A stretch of 16,426 nt of DNA, taken from contig SFHH01000028.1 of the NCBI GenBank assembly GCA_004555735.1, positions 1 through 16,426 on the forward strand, in the 5' to 3' direction. The position numbers and the translations under genes were made by a program. How positions within the stretch are numbered: the stretch's first letter is position 1; every line of letters begins with the position of its first letter. Below are positions 5,273 to 12,009 of this stretch, in pieces. The notes beneath the pieces were generated by a model. That model saw only the letters and a list, made by a program, of their open reading frames with translations, ran no database searches and was not told the origin of the DNA. Source of the DNA: Acidaminococcus fermentans (lineage in GTDB: Bacteria > Bacillota_C > Negativicutes > Acidaminococcales > Acidaminococcaceae).

Positions 5273-6002
5273 GTCCAGTCCCGTTCTTCACTCTGCCTTT
5301 ACACTCTTCGTCTCCCAGCTCCGGCAGGATCCAGTTCAGCACCCCCAGCCAGGCCGCCCACAAAACCGGGTAGGCCGGTTCCGGCAGGACGAACATAAAA
5401 GAAGTCAAGCAGCTCCAGAAGGCCGCGGTAATCAGCCCCAGCCCTCCGTTGAACAGCGCCCGGTGCTGGTAATGGGCTCCACACCGAACATATTCCAGGC
5501 CCAGGGCCAGGTAGAATAGCTGCTGGAGGAAGGCCGCCCCCAATGCTCCTTGGTCCGTATCCGCCACGGCCCACAGGGCCCCGATGGTCTGCAGTACCGG
5601 CCACAAGGTCCACAGGATGCCCCGGGGCTGGCTCATCTTCCGCCAGCCGAAAAAATGCCAGACACTGTACCAGGTACAGGGCACCGTCAAAAGGAACCAA
5701 AGTTCCAGCAAGGGATATTCCACTTTCAGAGGCCAGGCCGCCGGGAACAGGTACAGGCAGCCCAGTATCAAGGCCAGAGTGGCCAGATGCCAGGCCCGTT
5801 CCCGCTTCTTCAGCCGTTCGATGACCGGCAGGGCCAGCCACACTCCGGACCCCACCCAGAACAGCAGCACCAGCTTCAGGGGAAAATACCAGTCCACCGC
5901 CGGGGTAGCAAAGGTAGTCAAGGTGTTGCCCAGCAGCACCAGCCAGAAGATCAGGTCCTTCCGCTGCCGGAGGATCAGTTTGCTCAGCTGCAGGTTATCC
6001 AT
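5241..6002 (-). CDS. Unrecognised polytopic membrane protein
   Basis: A 253-residue protein that I cannot assign to a family. It has about seven or eight hydrophobic segments, for example residues 17-34, 38-58, 72-90, 96-118, 129-147, 156-172, 183-207 and 212-228. It is rich in Trp and Leu and has a basic loop, ERLKKRERAW, near residues 62-71. It probably sits in the inner membrane. Its ATG lies inside recO (8-base overlap, ATGGATAA), with GGAGAG 8 bases upstream, so translation is coupled to recO. The last nine or so residues and the TGA come from the repeat arm at 5225-5272, so the ancestral C terminus was probably different. Clearly a gene from frame, start signal and coupling; function unknown. 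Confidence 0.8.
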   Translation of the reverse strand: MDNLQLSKLILRQRKDLIFWLVLLGNTLTTFATPAVDWYFPLKLVLLFWVGSGVWLALPVIERLKKRERAWHLATLALILGCLYLFPAAWPLKVEYPLLELWFLLTVPCTWYSVWHFFGWRKMSQPRGILWTLWPVLQTIGALWAVADTDQGALGAAFLQQLFYLALGLEYVRCGAHYQHRALFNGGLGLITAAFWSCLTSFMFVLPEPAYPVLWAAWLGVLNWILPELGDEECKGRVKNGTGQEGRHGPDGP

Positions 6003-6741
6003 GGGCAGTACTCTCCATTTTCGCCAAAAATCCCAGGCTCCGCAGAGGCCGGTCCGTCTGGTAGAGGATGAACTGGTATAGGATCTTTTCCAGGGCCATC
6101 AGCTCCCTGCCCCGCACCGTAAAATCCGGAGGTGCCGCCAGATCCAGTTGGAGCAGCTGGGCCATCAGATCACGTGTGGGCACCGTAAAGGGCAGTTCAT
6201 CCCCTATAGCGCATTTTTTGCACAGGAAACCCCCTTGGACCAGGCTGAAATACCCGTCTTCCGTCACCGGTTCCCCACAGCTGGTGCACTGGTCCAAAAT
6301 GGGATTCAGACCGCACAGGGCCAGCAGCTTCAGCAGGGTACTGTCGGTGACCAGTCTCCGGTTCCGTTTTCCCAGCAGCCGGAATGCTTCCAGGAGCAGC
6401 TGGAACACCTCTTCCTGGGGTTCCCCTTCCCCCAGGAGATTCTCCGCCGCCTCCCCGATGATGGCCCCGTAAGCCAGGTTTTCCCAATCCATGGGAAGCG
6501 GCATCTCCAGGCTCTCGCAGCTCCGGAGGGAAGCCACCTTCCGGCCCGGGCTCAAGGTCACCTGGAGATGGGCGAACGGCTGGACCAGCCGGCCGCTCTG
6601 GCTCCGTGGATAGGCCGCCCCATAGGCTACAAAGGGGATCTTTCCATGTCCACGACAAAAGCAGACTGCGTATTTGTCCGCAGTCTGCCAGTTTTTCACT
6701 CGGAGGATCACCGCTTCGTCTTGGAACACTTCACTGCTCAT
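5995..6741 (-). CDS. recO: DNA repair protein RecO
   Basis: A 248-residue protein of normal RecO length. RecO helps load RecA onto SSB-coated single-stranded DNA with RecR during gap repair. The N-terminal OB fold begins VFQDEAVILRVKNWQTADKY (about residues 5-24). A four-cysteine zinc ribbon is intact, with CTSC at 152-155 and CKKC at 174-177, in a helical C-terminal domain. The ATG overlaps the end of the upstream CorC-like gene by 11 bases and the stop overlaps the next gene by 8 bases. This shows a compact operon: corC-like, recO, membrane protein. recO usually follows era directly in Firmicutes; here a CBS-domain gene lies between them. Confidence 0.95.
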   Translation of the reverse strand: MSSEVFQDEAVILRVKNWQTADKYAVCFCRGHGKIPFVAYGAAYPRSQSGRLVQPFAHLQVTLSPGRKVASLRSCESLEMPLPMDWENLAYGAIIGEAAENLLGEGEPQEEVFQLLLEAFRLLGKRNRRLVTDSTLLKLLALCGLNPILDQCTSCGEPVTEDGYFSLVQGGFLCKKCAIGDELPFTVPTRDLMAQLLQLDLAAPPDFTVRGRELMALEKILYQFILYQTDRPLRSLGFLAKMESTAHG

Positions 6742-7615
6742 GGCCAGCCGCTTCCTTCTTTTCTTTTTTCAGGGGGATCACCCGGACCCGGAGCACCCGG
6801 AACCCGGTGGAATCCAGCACTTCGAATTTACAGCCGTTTTCCTCCACGCTGTCCCCCACCACTGGCTGCCGGCCGATGAGACCGAACACATAGCCCCCGA
6901 TGGTATCTTCCTCCGGATCATCGAACTGGATCCCCATGATCTCCGACACTTCGTCCAGGAGCACCAGTCCATCGAACACATAGGATCCGTCGGGCATCTT
7001 GTTGATTTCCGGCATATCCGAATCATGCTCATCCTGGATATCCCCTACGATCTCTTCCAGCAGGTCTTCCATGGTCACCAGGCCGGCCGTGCCCCCGTAT
7101 TCGTCTGCCACCGCCGCCATCTGCACATGCTTGTGCTGCATCAGCTGGAGGATCTTGGCAATGGACATGCTTTCTGGCACCACATCGATTTCCCGCATGA
7201 TGGACCGGAGGTCGAAGCCGGGTTCCTTGTAATCCGCATTCATGAACTCCCGGATATGGACCATCCCCAGGATATGGTCCCGGTCTTCTTCACAGAGAGG
7301 ATACCGGGTATGCCCTGACTCCCGGATGACTTTCATGTTTTCCTCGATAGGATCATCCACGAACAGGCATACCATGTCCTGCCGGGGCACCATCACTTCC
7401 CTGGCCACCCGGTCGGCAAAATCGAACACATTGTCGATGAGCCGGCTCTCCACAGGGTCGATGCTGCCGCCCTTTTCACTGGCGCTGACCATCTTCCGGA
7501 TATCATCCTCCGAATGGCTGGTCCCCCGGTGGGTCGGCTCCACGCCCATGAAATGGTAGAGGGCTTCCCCCACATGCCAGAACACAAAAGCAAAAGGATA
7601 TAGGATTGGTTTCAA
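6731..7615 (-). CDS. CorC/HlyC-like CBS-domain protein lacking DUF21
   Basis: About 294 residues. It has one hydrophobic segment at the start (ILYPFAFVFWHVGEALYHFM), then an acidic linker, two CBS repeats (about residues 70-130 and 135-190, including VMVPRQDM and AVADEYGGTAGLVTMEDLLEEIVGDI), and a CorC/HlyC C-terminal domain with EDTIGGYVFGLIG. Full-length relatives carry three or four membrane helices (DUF21/CNNM) before the CBS pair and take part in Mg/Co export. Here only what resembles the last part of that domain remains. The start is doubtful. TTG 7613-7615 has no ribosome binding site, whereas AAAGGAG (7655-7661) lies 39 bases upstream, next to an ATG (7650-7652) in another frame. The gene may be truncated, frameshifted, or begin at a non-standard codon. 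It overlaps recO. Confidence 0.85.
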   Translation of the reverse strand: MKPILYPFAFVFWHVGEALYHFMGVEPTHRGTSHSEDDIRKMVSASEKGGSIDPVESRLIDNVFDFADRVAREVMVPRQDMVCLFVDDPIEENMKVIRESGHTRYPLCEEDRDHILGMVHIREFMNADYKEPGFDLRSIMREIDVVPESMSIAKILQLMQHKHVQMAAVADEYGGTAGLVTMEDLLEEIVGDIQDEHDSDMPEINKMPDGSYVFDGLVLLDEVSEIMGIQFDDPEEDTIGGYVFGLIGRQPVVGDSVEENGCKFEVLDSTGFRVLRVRVIPLKKEKKEAAGHEQ

Positions 7616-7702
7616 TATGCGCCCAAGCGCAGGTCCCGCGTCTATAGGACATCTCTCCTTTGATCAGTTTGCTGGGTACATCCCAGACAGTCATACGTTG
7701 AA

Positions 7703-7732
7703 ATTATACACTTTTCGCCTGTATCCGGTCAA
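7703..7732 (-). promoter_or_regulatory. Promoter for corC-like/recO/membrane protein operon
   Basis: On the minus strand, TTGACC (7727-7732) and TATAAT (7703-7708) are separated by 18 bases, a near-consensus pair. It starts immediately after the era stop codon, so the downstream genes have their own promoter. Transcription would start near 7696. Confidence 0.75.
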
Positions 7733-7738
7733 TATGGA

Positions 7739-8665
7739 TCAGTACTGGGGCCGTTCCCCTGCCAGGCCCAGGCGCTTCAGGTCCCCTTCTTTTTCCCGCC
7801 ACTTGGGCCGTACCTTCACCCACAGTTCCAGGTACACCCGGCAGCCCAGGAAAGCTTCCAGATCCGTCCGGGCCCGCTGGCTGATTTCCTTCAGCATCTT
7901 CCCTTTGGCTCCGATCAGGATGGCCTTCTGGGAATCCCGTTCCACAAAGATATCCGCCCGCACATACACCATGCCGTTGGGCCGGTCCTTCATCTCCTGC
8001 ACCTGGACGGCCACCGCATGGGGCACCTCGTCCCGGGTCAGCTGGAGGACCTTCTCCCGGATGATTTCCGCCGCCATGACCCGCTCCGTCTGGTCCGTGT
8101 ACATGTCTTCGGGATAGAAGCTGGGCCCTTCCGGCAGGCACTGGATGATTTCCTGGAGCAGCGGGGTGAAATCCTCATCTTCCAGGGCGGAAAGAGTCAG
8201 CACGCTGCGGAAGGGATATTCCTTCCGGAACCGGTCGATCATGGGCAGCAGCACGGCCTTGTCCGGCAGCTGGTCGATCTTGTTCAGGACCAGGATGACG
8301 GGGACGCTGCATTCCTCTTTCAGCCGGTCCAGGATCACCTGTTCTCCCTTCCCCCGTTTTTCCGAAGCATCCACTACAAAGAGCACCACATCTACTTCTT
8401 TGAGAGCATTGACGGCCGCCTGGACCATGTGTTCTCCCAGCTTGTCCTGAGGCTTATGGAGCCCAGGAGTATCCAGGAACACGATCTGGGCTTCCTCCGT
8501 GCTCAGGATGCTCAGGATCCGGTTCCGGGTGGTCTGGGGCCGGTCCGAAATGATGGCCACCTTTTCCCCAACCAGCTGGTTCACCAGGGTGGATTTCCCC
8601 GCATTGGGCCGTCCTACGATGGCCACAAAGCCTGAACGATGCTGTTTGCTGTTCTGTTCTTCCAT
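7739..8665 (-). CDS. era: GTPase Era
   Basis: A 308-residue essential GTPase that binds the 3' end of 16S rRNA and assists 30S assembly. The N-terminal GTPase domain has G1 GRPNAGKST (18-26), G3 DTPG (65-68) and G4 NKID (128-131). The C-terminal KH domain contains GAKGKMLKEIS, with VQVQEMKDR before it. ATG 8663-8665 follows GAGGGA with 5 bases spacing and matches the family N terminus (SGFVAIVGRPNAGKS). The frame remains open upstream to 8902, but that part runs antisense-like through cdd and is rejected. The gene lies 14 bases downstream of cdd. A new promoter begins right after its stop. Confidence 0.98.
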   Translation of the reverse strand: MEEQNSKQHRSGFVAIVGRPNAGKSTLVNQLVGEKVAIISDRPQTTRNRILSILSTEEAQIVFLDTPGLHKPQDKLGEHMVQAAVNALKEVDVVLFVVDASEKRGKGEQVILDRLKEECSVPVILVLNKIDQLPDKAVLLPMIDRFRKEYPFRSVLTLSALEDEDFTPLLQEIIQCLPEGPSFYPEDMYTDQTERVMAAEIIREKVLQLTRDEVPHAVAVQVQEMKDRPNGMVYVRADIFVERDSQKAILIGAKGKMLKEISQRARTDLEAFLGCRVYLELWVKVRPKWREKEGDLKRLGLAGERPQY

Positions 8666-8679
8666 GATTCCCTCTTCTC

Positions 8680-9066
8680 TTATAACTTGAACGAATAGGG
8701 CAGCAGTTCTGTCCCTGTCATTTCTTTCCACGCTCCCCCGAGATTGGTCAAAAAGATCCGGGGAATGGCAAATTCCGCCATCACCTGTCGGCAGGCCCCG
8801 CAGGGCGAGACCGGCTCCGAGGTATCCGCCGTGACACACAGGGCCGTAAAGGCCCGGACACCTTCTTTCACCCCGGCGAAGATGGCGCACCGTTCCGCGC
8901 ACAGGCTCAGGCCGTAGGAAGCATTTTCGATGTTGCAGCCGGTGAAGATCCGACCGTCCGCAGCCCGGACCGCCGCTCCCACGGCAAAATGAGAATAGGG
9001 GCTGTAGGCATCTTTCCGGGCCCGGCAGGCCGCTTCATACAGTTCCCGGTCCAGTTCAGCCGCCAT
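8680..9066 (-). CDS. cdd: Cytidine deaminase
   Basis: A 128-residue zinc enzyme that deaminates cytidine and deoxycytidine to the uridine forms in pyrimidine salvage. It is the short homotetrameric type. The core YSPYSHFAVGAAV (21-33) is followed by CNIENASYG (44-52), the catalytic CAE (56-58) and PCGACRQ (88-94), whose Cys89 and Cys92 complete the zinc site. The ATG at 9064-9066 lies within ybeY (11-base overlap), with GGAGG 6 bases upstream. The longer frame to 9153 is ybeY sequence in another frame and is rejected. It belongs to the usual ybeY-cdd-era cluster. The dgkA gene often found between ybeY and cdd is absent. Confidence 0.97.
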   Translation of the reverse strand: MAAELDRELYEAACRARKDAYSPYSHFAVGAAVRAADGRIFTGCNIENASYGLSLCAERCAIFAGVKEGVRAFTALCVTADTSEPVSPCGACRQVMAEFAIPRIFLTNLGGAWKEMTGTELLPYSFKL

Positions 9067-9538
9067 ACTTTTCCTCCGCCAGGTCCAGTTCCCGGAGGAT
9101 TTCCTCTTCCCGGGCCCGCATGACTTTCTTATCCGCATCTTCCATATGGTCATAGCCCAGCAGATGGAGCATACCGTGGACCGCCAGATAGGTCATTTCC
9201 CGGGTCAGCCCGTGGCCGAATTCCTCTCCCTGTTCCACCGCCCGGGGGGCAGAGATGATCACATCTCCCAGCAGGTGTTCCGCTTCGTCATCTTCTACCT
9301 CCGGTTCTTCATCCCCTTCGTCCAGGGCAAAAGAGAGCACGTCCGTGGGTCGGTCAATGCCCCGGTAGTCCCGATTCAGGGTGTGGATCTCCGCATTATC
9401 CACAATGGTGATATCCACTTCCGTATTGGGTCCCAGCGCTTCCTTCTGGGCCACGATCTCCATGGCCTTTTTCAGGGTTTCTTCCAATTCTTCCGGAATG
9501 GCGATTTCCGTCTGGTTGTTTTCCAACGTAACGATCAT
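9056..9538 (-). CDS. ybeY: Endoribonuclease YbeY (rRNA maturation factor)
   Basis: A 160-residue metal-dependent RNase for 16S rRNA 3' end maturation and ribosome quality control. The family signature HGMLHLLGYDH (121-131) gives the three zinc-binding histidines, His121, His125 and His131. It is preceded by RPTDVLSFAL (63-72) and LGDVIISAP (90-98). The stretch DEGDEEPEVEDDEAE (73-87) is an unusually acidic insert. The ATG overlaps the phoH stop by 4 bases (ATGA), with AAAGGAG 7 bases upstream, so translation is coupled. Confidence 0.97.
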   Translation of the reverse strand: MIVTLENNQTEIAIPEELEETLKKAMEIVAQKEALGPNTEVDITIVDNAEIHTLNRDYRGIDRPTDVLSFALDEGDEEPEVEDDEAEHLLGDVIISAPRAVEQGEEFGHGLTREMTYLAVHGMLHLLGYDHMEDADKKVMRAREEEILRELDLAEEKYGG

Positions 9539-10548
9539 TGTTCTGCTCCTTTGTATTTCCCGTCTCCTGCCGTCCGGTGCTCTTTTTGGGCCCGGTCGTA
9601 TTTCTCATAGGCTTTGATGATGGCCCCTACGATTTCATGGCGGACCACATCGTGTTCTGAGAAAGAAGCGATCCCGATCCCCGGTACATCCCGGAGCACC
9701 TGGGCCGCATTCACTAATCCGGACTGGCGGCCGCTGGGCAGATCCACCTGGGTGGCATCCCCGGTGACCACCAGCTTAGAACCGAACCCGAACCGGGTCA
9801 GGGCCATCCGCATCTGTTCCGCCGTAGTATTCTGGGCTTCGTCTAGGATGATGAAAGCATCGTTCAGGGTACGGCCCCGCATATAGGCCAGGGGTGCCAC
9901 TTCGATGATGCCCCGCTGGAGGTTCTTCTGGAAAGCTTCCATCCCCAGCATTTCGTATAGGGCATCGTACAGGGGCCGGAGATAGGGGTCCACTTTTTCC
10001 TGGAGGTCGCCGGGCAGGAAGCCCAGCTTTTCCCCCGCTTCCACCGCCGGACGGGTGAGGATGATCCGCTCCACTTCCTTATTCTTCAGGGCTTTCACCG
10101 CCATGGCCACCGCCAGATACGTTTTTCCCGTCCCTGCCGGCCCGATGGCGATGGTGATATCGTTCTGGGCAATGGTCTTCAGATAGCGCATCTGGCCCAG
10201 GGTCTTGGCCTTCACCTGCCGTCCCCGCACCGTGGTCAGCACCGTATCTGTAAAGAGCCGGTGCAGCTGCTCTTCCTGCCCCTCCAATACCAGTTTCAGG
10301 CTGTATTTCACATCATGGGCCGTTACCGGCAGTCCCTGCCGGTACAGGTAGAGCAGTTCCTGGATGAGTTTCCCGGCCAGTTCCACATCCTGTTCTTTTC
10401 CCTGGGCGATCAGTTCGTTGCCTCGGGGGATCAGCTGGCAGCCTAGGCTCTTTTGCATCTGTCTCAGGTATTCATCCGTCTCGCCCAGGACCGCCACCAT
10501 TTCCCGGGCATCCTGAAAAGCAAACCGTTTTTCCGTCACTTCAGACAA
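9535..10548 (-). CDS. PhoH-family ATPase
   Basis: A 337-residue PhoH-like protein: a small N-terminal nucleic-acid-binding domain (about 1-90) and a RecA-like ATPase domain with Walker A GPAGTGKT (136-143), RPAVEAGEKLGFLPGD (166-181), Walker B FIILDEAQN (232-240) and VTGDATQVDLP (261-271). Its place next to ybeY and era suggests a role in RNA or ribosome maturation. The start is TTG 10546-10548, about 8 bases after AGGAGG. An in-frame TAG six codons upstream (counting back from the TTG) rules out a longer form. An ATG 6 bases before the TTG, in another frame, opens a four-codon ORF (MEFV) that ends overlapping the phoH start. First gene of the phoH-ybeY-cdd-era operon. Confidence 0.93.
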   Translation of the reverse strand: MSEVTEKRFAFQDAREMVAVLGETDEYLRQMQKSLGCQLIPRGNELIAQGKEQDVELAGKLIQELLYLYRQGLPVTAHDVKYSLKLVLEGQEEQLHRLFTDTVLTTVRGRQVKAKTLGQMRYLKTIAQNDITIAIGPAGTGKTYLAVAMAVKALKNKEVERIILTRPAVEAGEKLGFLPGDLQEKVDPYLRPLYDALYEMLGMEAFQKNLQRGIIEVAPLAYMRGRTLNDAFIILDEAQNTTAEQMRMALTRFGFGSKLVVTGDATQVDLPSGRQSGLVNAAQVLRDVPGIGIASFSEHDVVRHEIVGAIIKAYEKYDRAQKEHRTAGDGKYKGAEQ

Positions 10549-10594
10549 ACTCCATTCCTCCTACTTCTCCAAGGATTGATTGACTGTCCTCTCC

Positions 10595-10600
10595 ATTATA
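10595..10600 (-). promoter_or_regulatory. -10 box of phoH operon
   Basis: A consensus TATAAT lies on the minus strand about 47 bases upstream of the phoH TTG start. The -35 region is poor (TTTCTT at 17 bases spacing, within an A/T-rich tract), so strength is uncertain. It is the only good -10 in the 131-base gap before tRNA-Val. Confidence 0.5.
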
Positions 10601-10635
10601 TCGTTTCCCCGAAAAAAAAGAAACAGGAAACCCTA

Positions 10636-10664
10636 TTGACAAAAATCCCACAATCGTTTAGAAT
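10636..10664 (+). promoter_or_regulatory. Promoter of tRNA-Val
   Basis: TTGACA (10636-10641), 17 bases, TAGAAT (10659-10664): a near-consensus sigma-70-type promoter 15 bases upstream of the tRNA. It is divergent from the phoH promoter, with the two -35 regions nearly touching. Confidence 0.85.
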
Positions 10665-10679
10665 AACATTGTTGCTTAT

Positions 10680-10756
10680 GGAACTATAGCTCAGATGGTT
10701 AGAGTATCACGTTGACATCGTGGGGGTCACTGGTTCGAGTCCAGTTAGTTCCACCA
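10680..10756 (+). tRNA. tRNA-Val (anticodon GAC)
   Basis: A 77-base cloverleaf with encoded CCA. Acceptor GGAACTA (10680-10686) pairs with TAGTTCC. The D arm is GCTCAGATGGTTAGAGT. The anticodon stem TCACG/CGTGG has loop TTGACAT, giving anticodon GAC (10714-10716), which reads valine GUC/GUU. The T arm is ACTGG-TTCGAGT-CCAGT. A single-gene transcription unit with its own promoter and two terminators. Confidence 0.95.
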
Positions 10757-10769
10757 TTTAAAAAGATCG

Positions 10770-10807
10770 AGAAGACGCTGCGCAGATTGTGCAGCGTCTT
10801 CTTTTTT
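10770..10807 (+). terminator. First terminator of tRNA-Val
   Basis: A perfect 12-bp stem, AGAAGACGCTGC (10770-10781) with GCAGCGTCTTCT (10791-10802), and a run of six T (10802-10807). A textbook intrinsic terminator 14 bases after the tRNA. Confidence 0.9.
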
Positions 10808-10827
10808 GTCGGCATCTGTTGAAGTCG

Positions 10828-10865
10828 AAGGGGGTGTTGCAGATTCCGTGCAACACCCCCTTTTT
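10828..10865 (+). terminator. Second terminator, shared with the convergent gene
   Basis: An 11-bp stem, GGGGGTGTTGC (10830-10840) with GCAACACCCCC (10850-10860), followed by TTTTT on the plus strand. On the minus strand the hairpin lies just past the stop of the coiled-coil protein gene, but the tail there is only CTTCG. It would therefore work best for the tRNA transcript and weakly for the leftward operon. Confidence 0.8.
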
Positions 10866-10876
10866 ATTTTCTTTCT

Positions 10877-11440
10877 TTATTTCTTTTCTTCGCCATTCCC
10901 TGCATTCAACTGATGGTCCGCATCATAAGAGGATTTCAGGGCGTTCCCGTTATCCTTCACGGCACTCAGGGTCTTGGTCAGGTTTTCTTCCAGATAGTTG
11001 AACACATCCATGGCATACTGCATGGATTCACTGTGGAGTTTTTCCGCATAGGCATCGGCCGCTGCCCGCATATCCCGGTCGTACTGCTGAGTGGTGGCAA
11101 TGATGCCATTGGCCTTTTCTTCGGCAGCCTTCACCACTTCTTCCTGGCGCACCAGGCGGTCTGCTTCCGCCTTGGCCAGATCCACGATCCGTCCGCCTTC
11201 CGCATGGGCCTGTTCCACGATATGATCCGCTTCAGCCCGAGATTTATCGATGATGTTCTTCTGTTCTTCCAGCAGGTCATGGGCCCGTTTCACTTCCAAG
11301 GGCACAGCGGCTCTCAGCTTGTCCATCACCATGGTGATCTCGTTCTCATCGATTACCACTTTGTTGACAAGAGGGACTCTCCAACCATCCGACAGAATGC
11401 TTTCCATTTCGTCCAAGATCTTATCTAATTCCATGACCAT
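10877..11440 (-). CDS. Coiled-coil protein resembling F-type ATPase subunit b
   Basis: A 187-residue soluble protein. A short N-terminal region (MELDKILDEMESILSDGWRVP) is followed by a long Ala/Glu/Lys-rich helix with heptad character (about residues 45-170, for example EEQKNIIDKSRAEADHIVEQ) and a polar tail. Similar proteins next to coaD in Firmicutes are annotated as ATPase or ATP synthase b-like, but it has no membrane anchor and is not in an atp operon. A DivIVA-like scaffold or envelope role is equally possible. The ATG at 11438-11440 follows the coaD stop without a gap (TAG-ATG), with GGAAGG a few bases upstream. An in-frame ATG two codons later is an alternative. Likely cotranscribed with coaD. 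Function unknown. Confidence 0.85.
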   Translation of the reverse strand: MVMELDKILDEMESILSDGWRVPLVNKVVIDENEITMVMDKLRAAVPLEVKRAHDLLEEQKNIIDKSRAEADHIVEQAHAEGGRIVDLAKAEADRLVRQEEVVKAAEEKANGIIATTQQYDRDMRAAADAYAEKLHSESMQYAMDVFNYLEENLTKTLSAVKDNGNALKSSYDADHQLNAGNGEEKK

Positions 11441-11956
11441 CTATCCTTCCTTTTTGTATTCAGTCTTCCTGTTCGAGGGTTTCCCCCGTTGCATGACCTC
11501 CGCCCGGATGCAGTCCGGGACGAATCCAGTGATATCACCGCCAAAATAGACCATTTCCCGTACTCCGGAAGAACTGAGATAGGAATACTTGGCATTGGTC
11601 ATGATGAACACCGTTTCCAGACGTTCATCGATTTCCTTCATGAGCAGGGCCCGCTGGAATTCATATTCGAAATCCGTGAAAGCCCGCAGCCCCCGTACGA
11701 TGAATTTCGCGCCCTCCTGTTCACAGAATTCATTCAGCAGACCGGAAAAACAGGTTACCCGCACATTGGGGATGTGCGCCGTAGCCTTTCGGATCATGGC
11801 GACCCTTTCTTCCATGGAAAACATGGCCTTGTCTTTCGTGGGATTCACAAAGACACTGATGATCAGTTCATCGAACATCCTGCTGGCCCGTTCAAAAATA
11901 TCCAGATGTCCCATGGTAACCGGGTCGAAGCTGCCCGGACATACAGCTTTACGCAC
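11441..11956 (-). CDS. coaD: Phosphopantetheine adenylyltransferase
   Basis: A 171-residue enzyme that transfers AMP from ATP to 4'-phosphopantetheine, the fourth step of coenzyme A synthesis. The nucleotidyltransferase motif GSFDPVTMGHLDI (8-20) carries TxGH with His17. Further markers are Lys42, the RGLRAFTDFEYE stretch (88-99) and LSSSGVRE (127-134). The start is GTG 11954-11956, set by GGAGG 6 bases upstream and by the family start (RKAVCPGSFDP). It lies 53 bases downstream of rsmD, a common pair in Firmicutes, and abuts the coiled-coil gene. Confidence 0.97.
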   Translation of the reverse strand: MRKAVCPGSFDPVTMGHLDIFERASRMFDELIISVFVNPTKDKAMFSMEERVAMIRKATAHIPNVRVTCFSGLLNEFCEQEGAKFIVRGLRAFTDFEYEFQRALLMKEIDERLETVFIMTNAKYSYLSSSGVREMVYFGGDITGFVPDCIRAEVMQRGKPSNRKTEYKKEG

Positions 11957-11992
11957 GTTGTACCTCCAAAAGAAGCAGATTTGCTACGTATC

Positions 11993-11998
11993 ATTATA
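11993..11998 (-). promoter_or_regulatory. Candidate -10 box for coaD
   Basis: On the minus strand TATAAT, followed by GATACG, sits in the 53-base gap between rsmD and coaD. The -35 region falls inside the end of rsmD and is poor. It could add a second promoter for coaD and its downstream partner. Confidence 0.4.
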
Positions 11999-12009
11999 AC
12001 AAAAACAAT

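Noticed and set aside
8666..8902. Upstream extension of the era frame
   Set aside because: It overlaps cdd out of frame. The family N terminus begins at ATG 8665, which has its own ribosome binding site.
9067..9153. Upstream extension of the cdd frame
   Set aside because: It is the alternative frame of ybeY. ATG 9066 has GGAGG at 6 bases and gives the standard cytidine deaminase length.
10726..10733. GTCACTGG in the T arm of tRNA-Val, the same 8 bases as the heptamer arrays
   Set aside because: Explained by the conserved T-arm position next to TTCGA. The match is too short to argue that the elements derive from the tRNA, though a genome-wide check would be easy.
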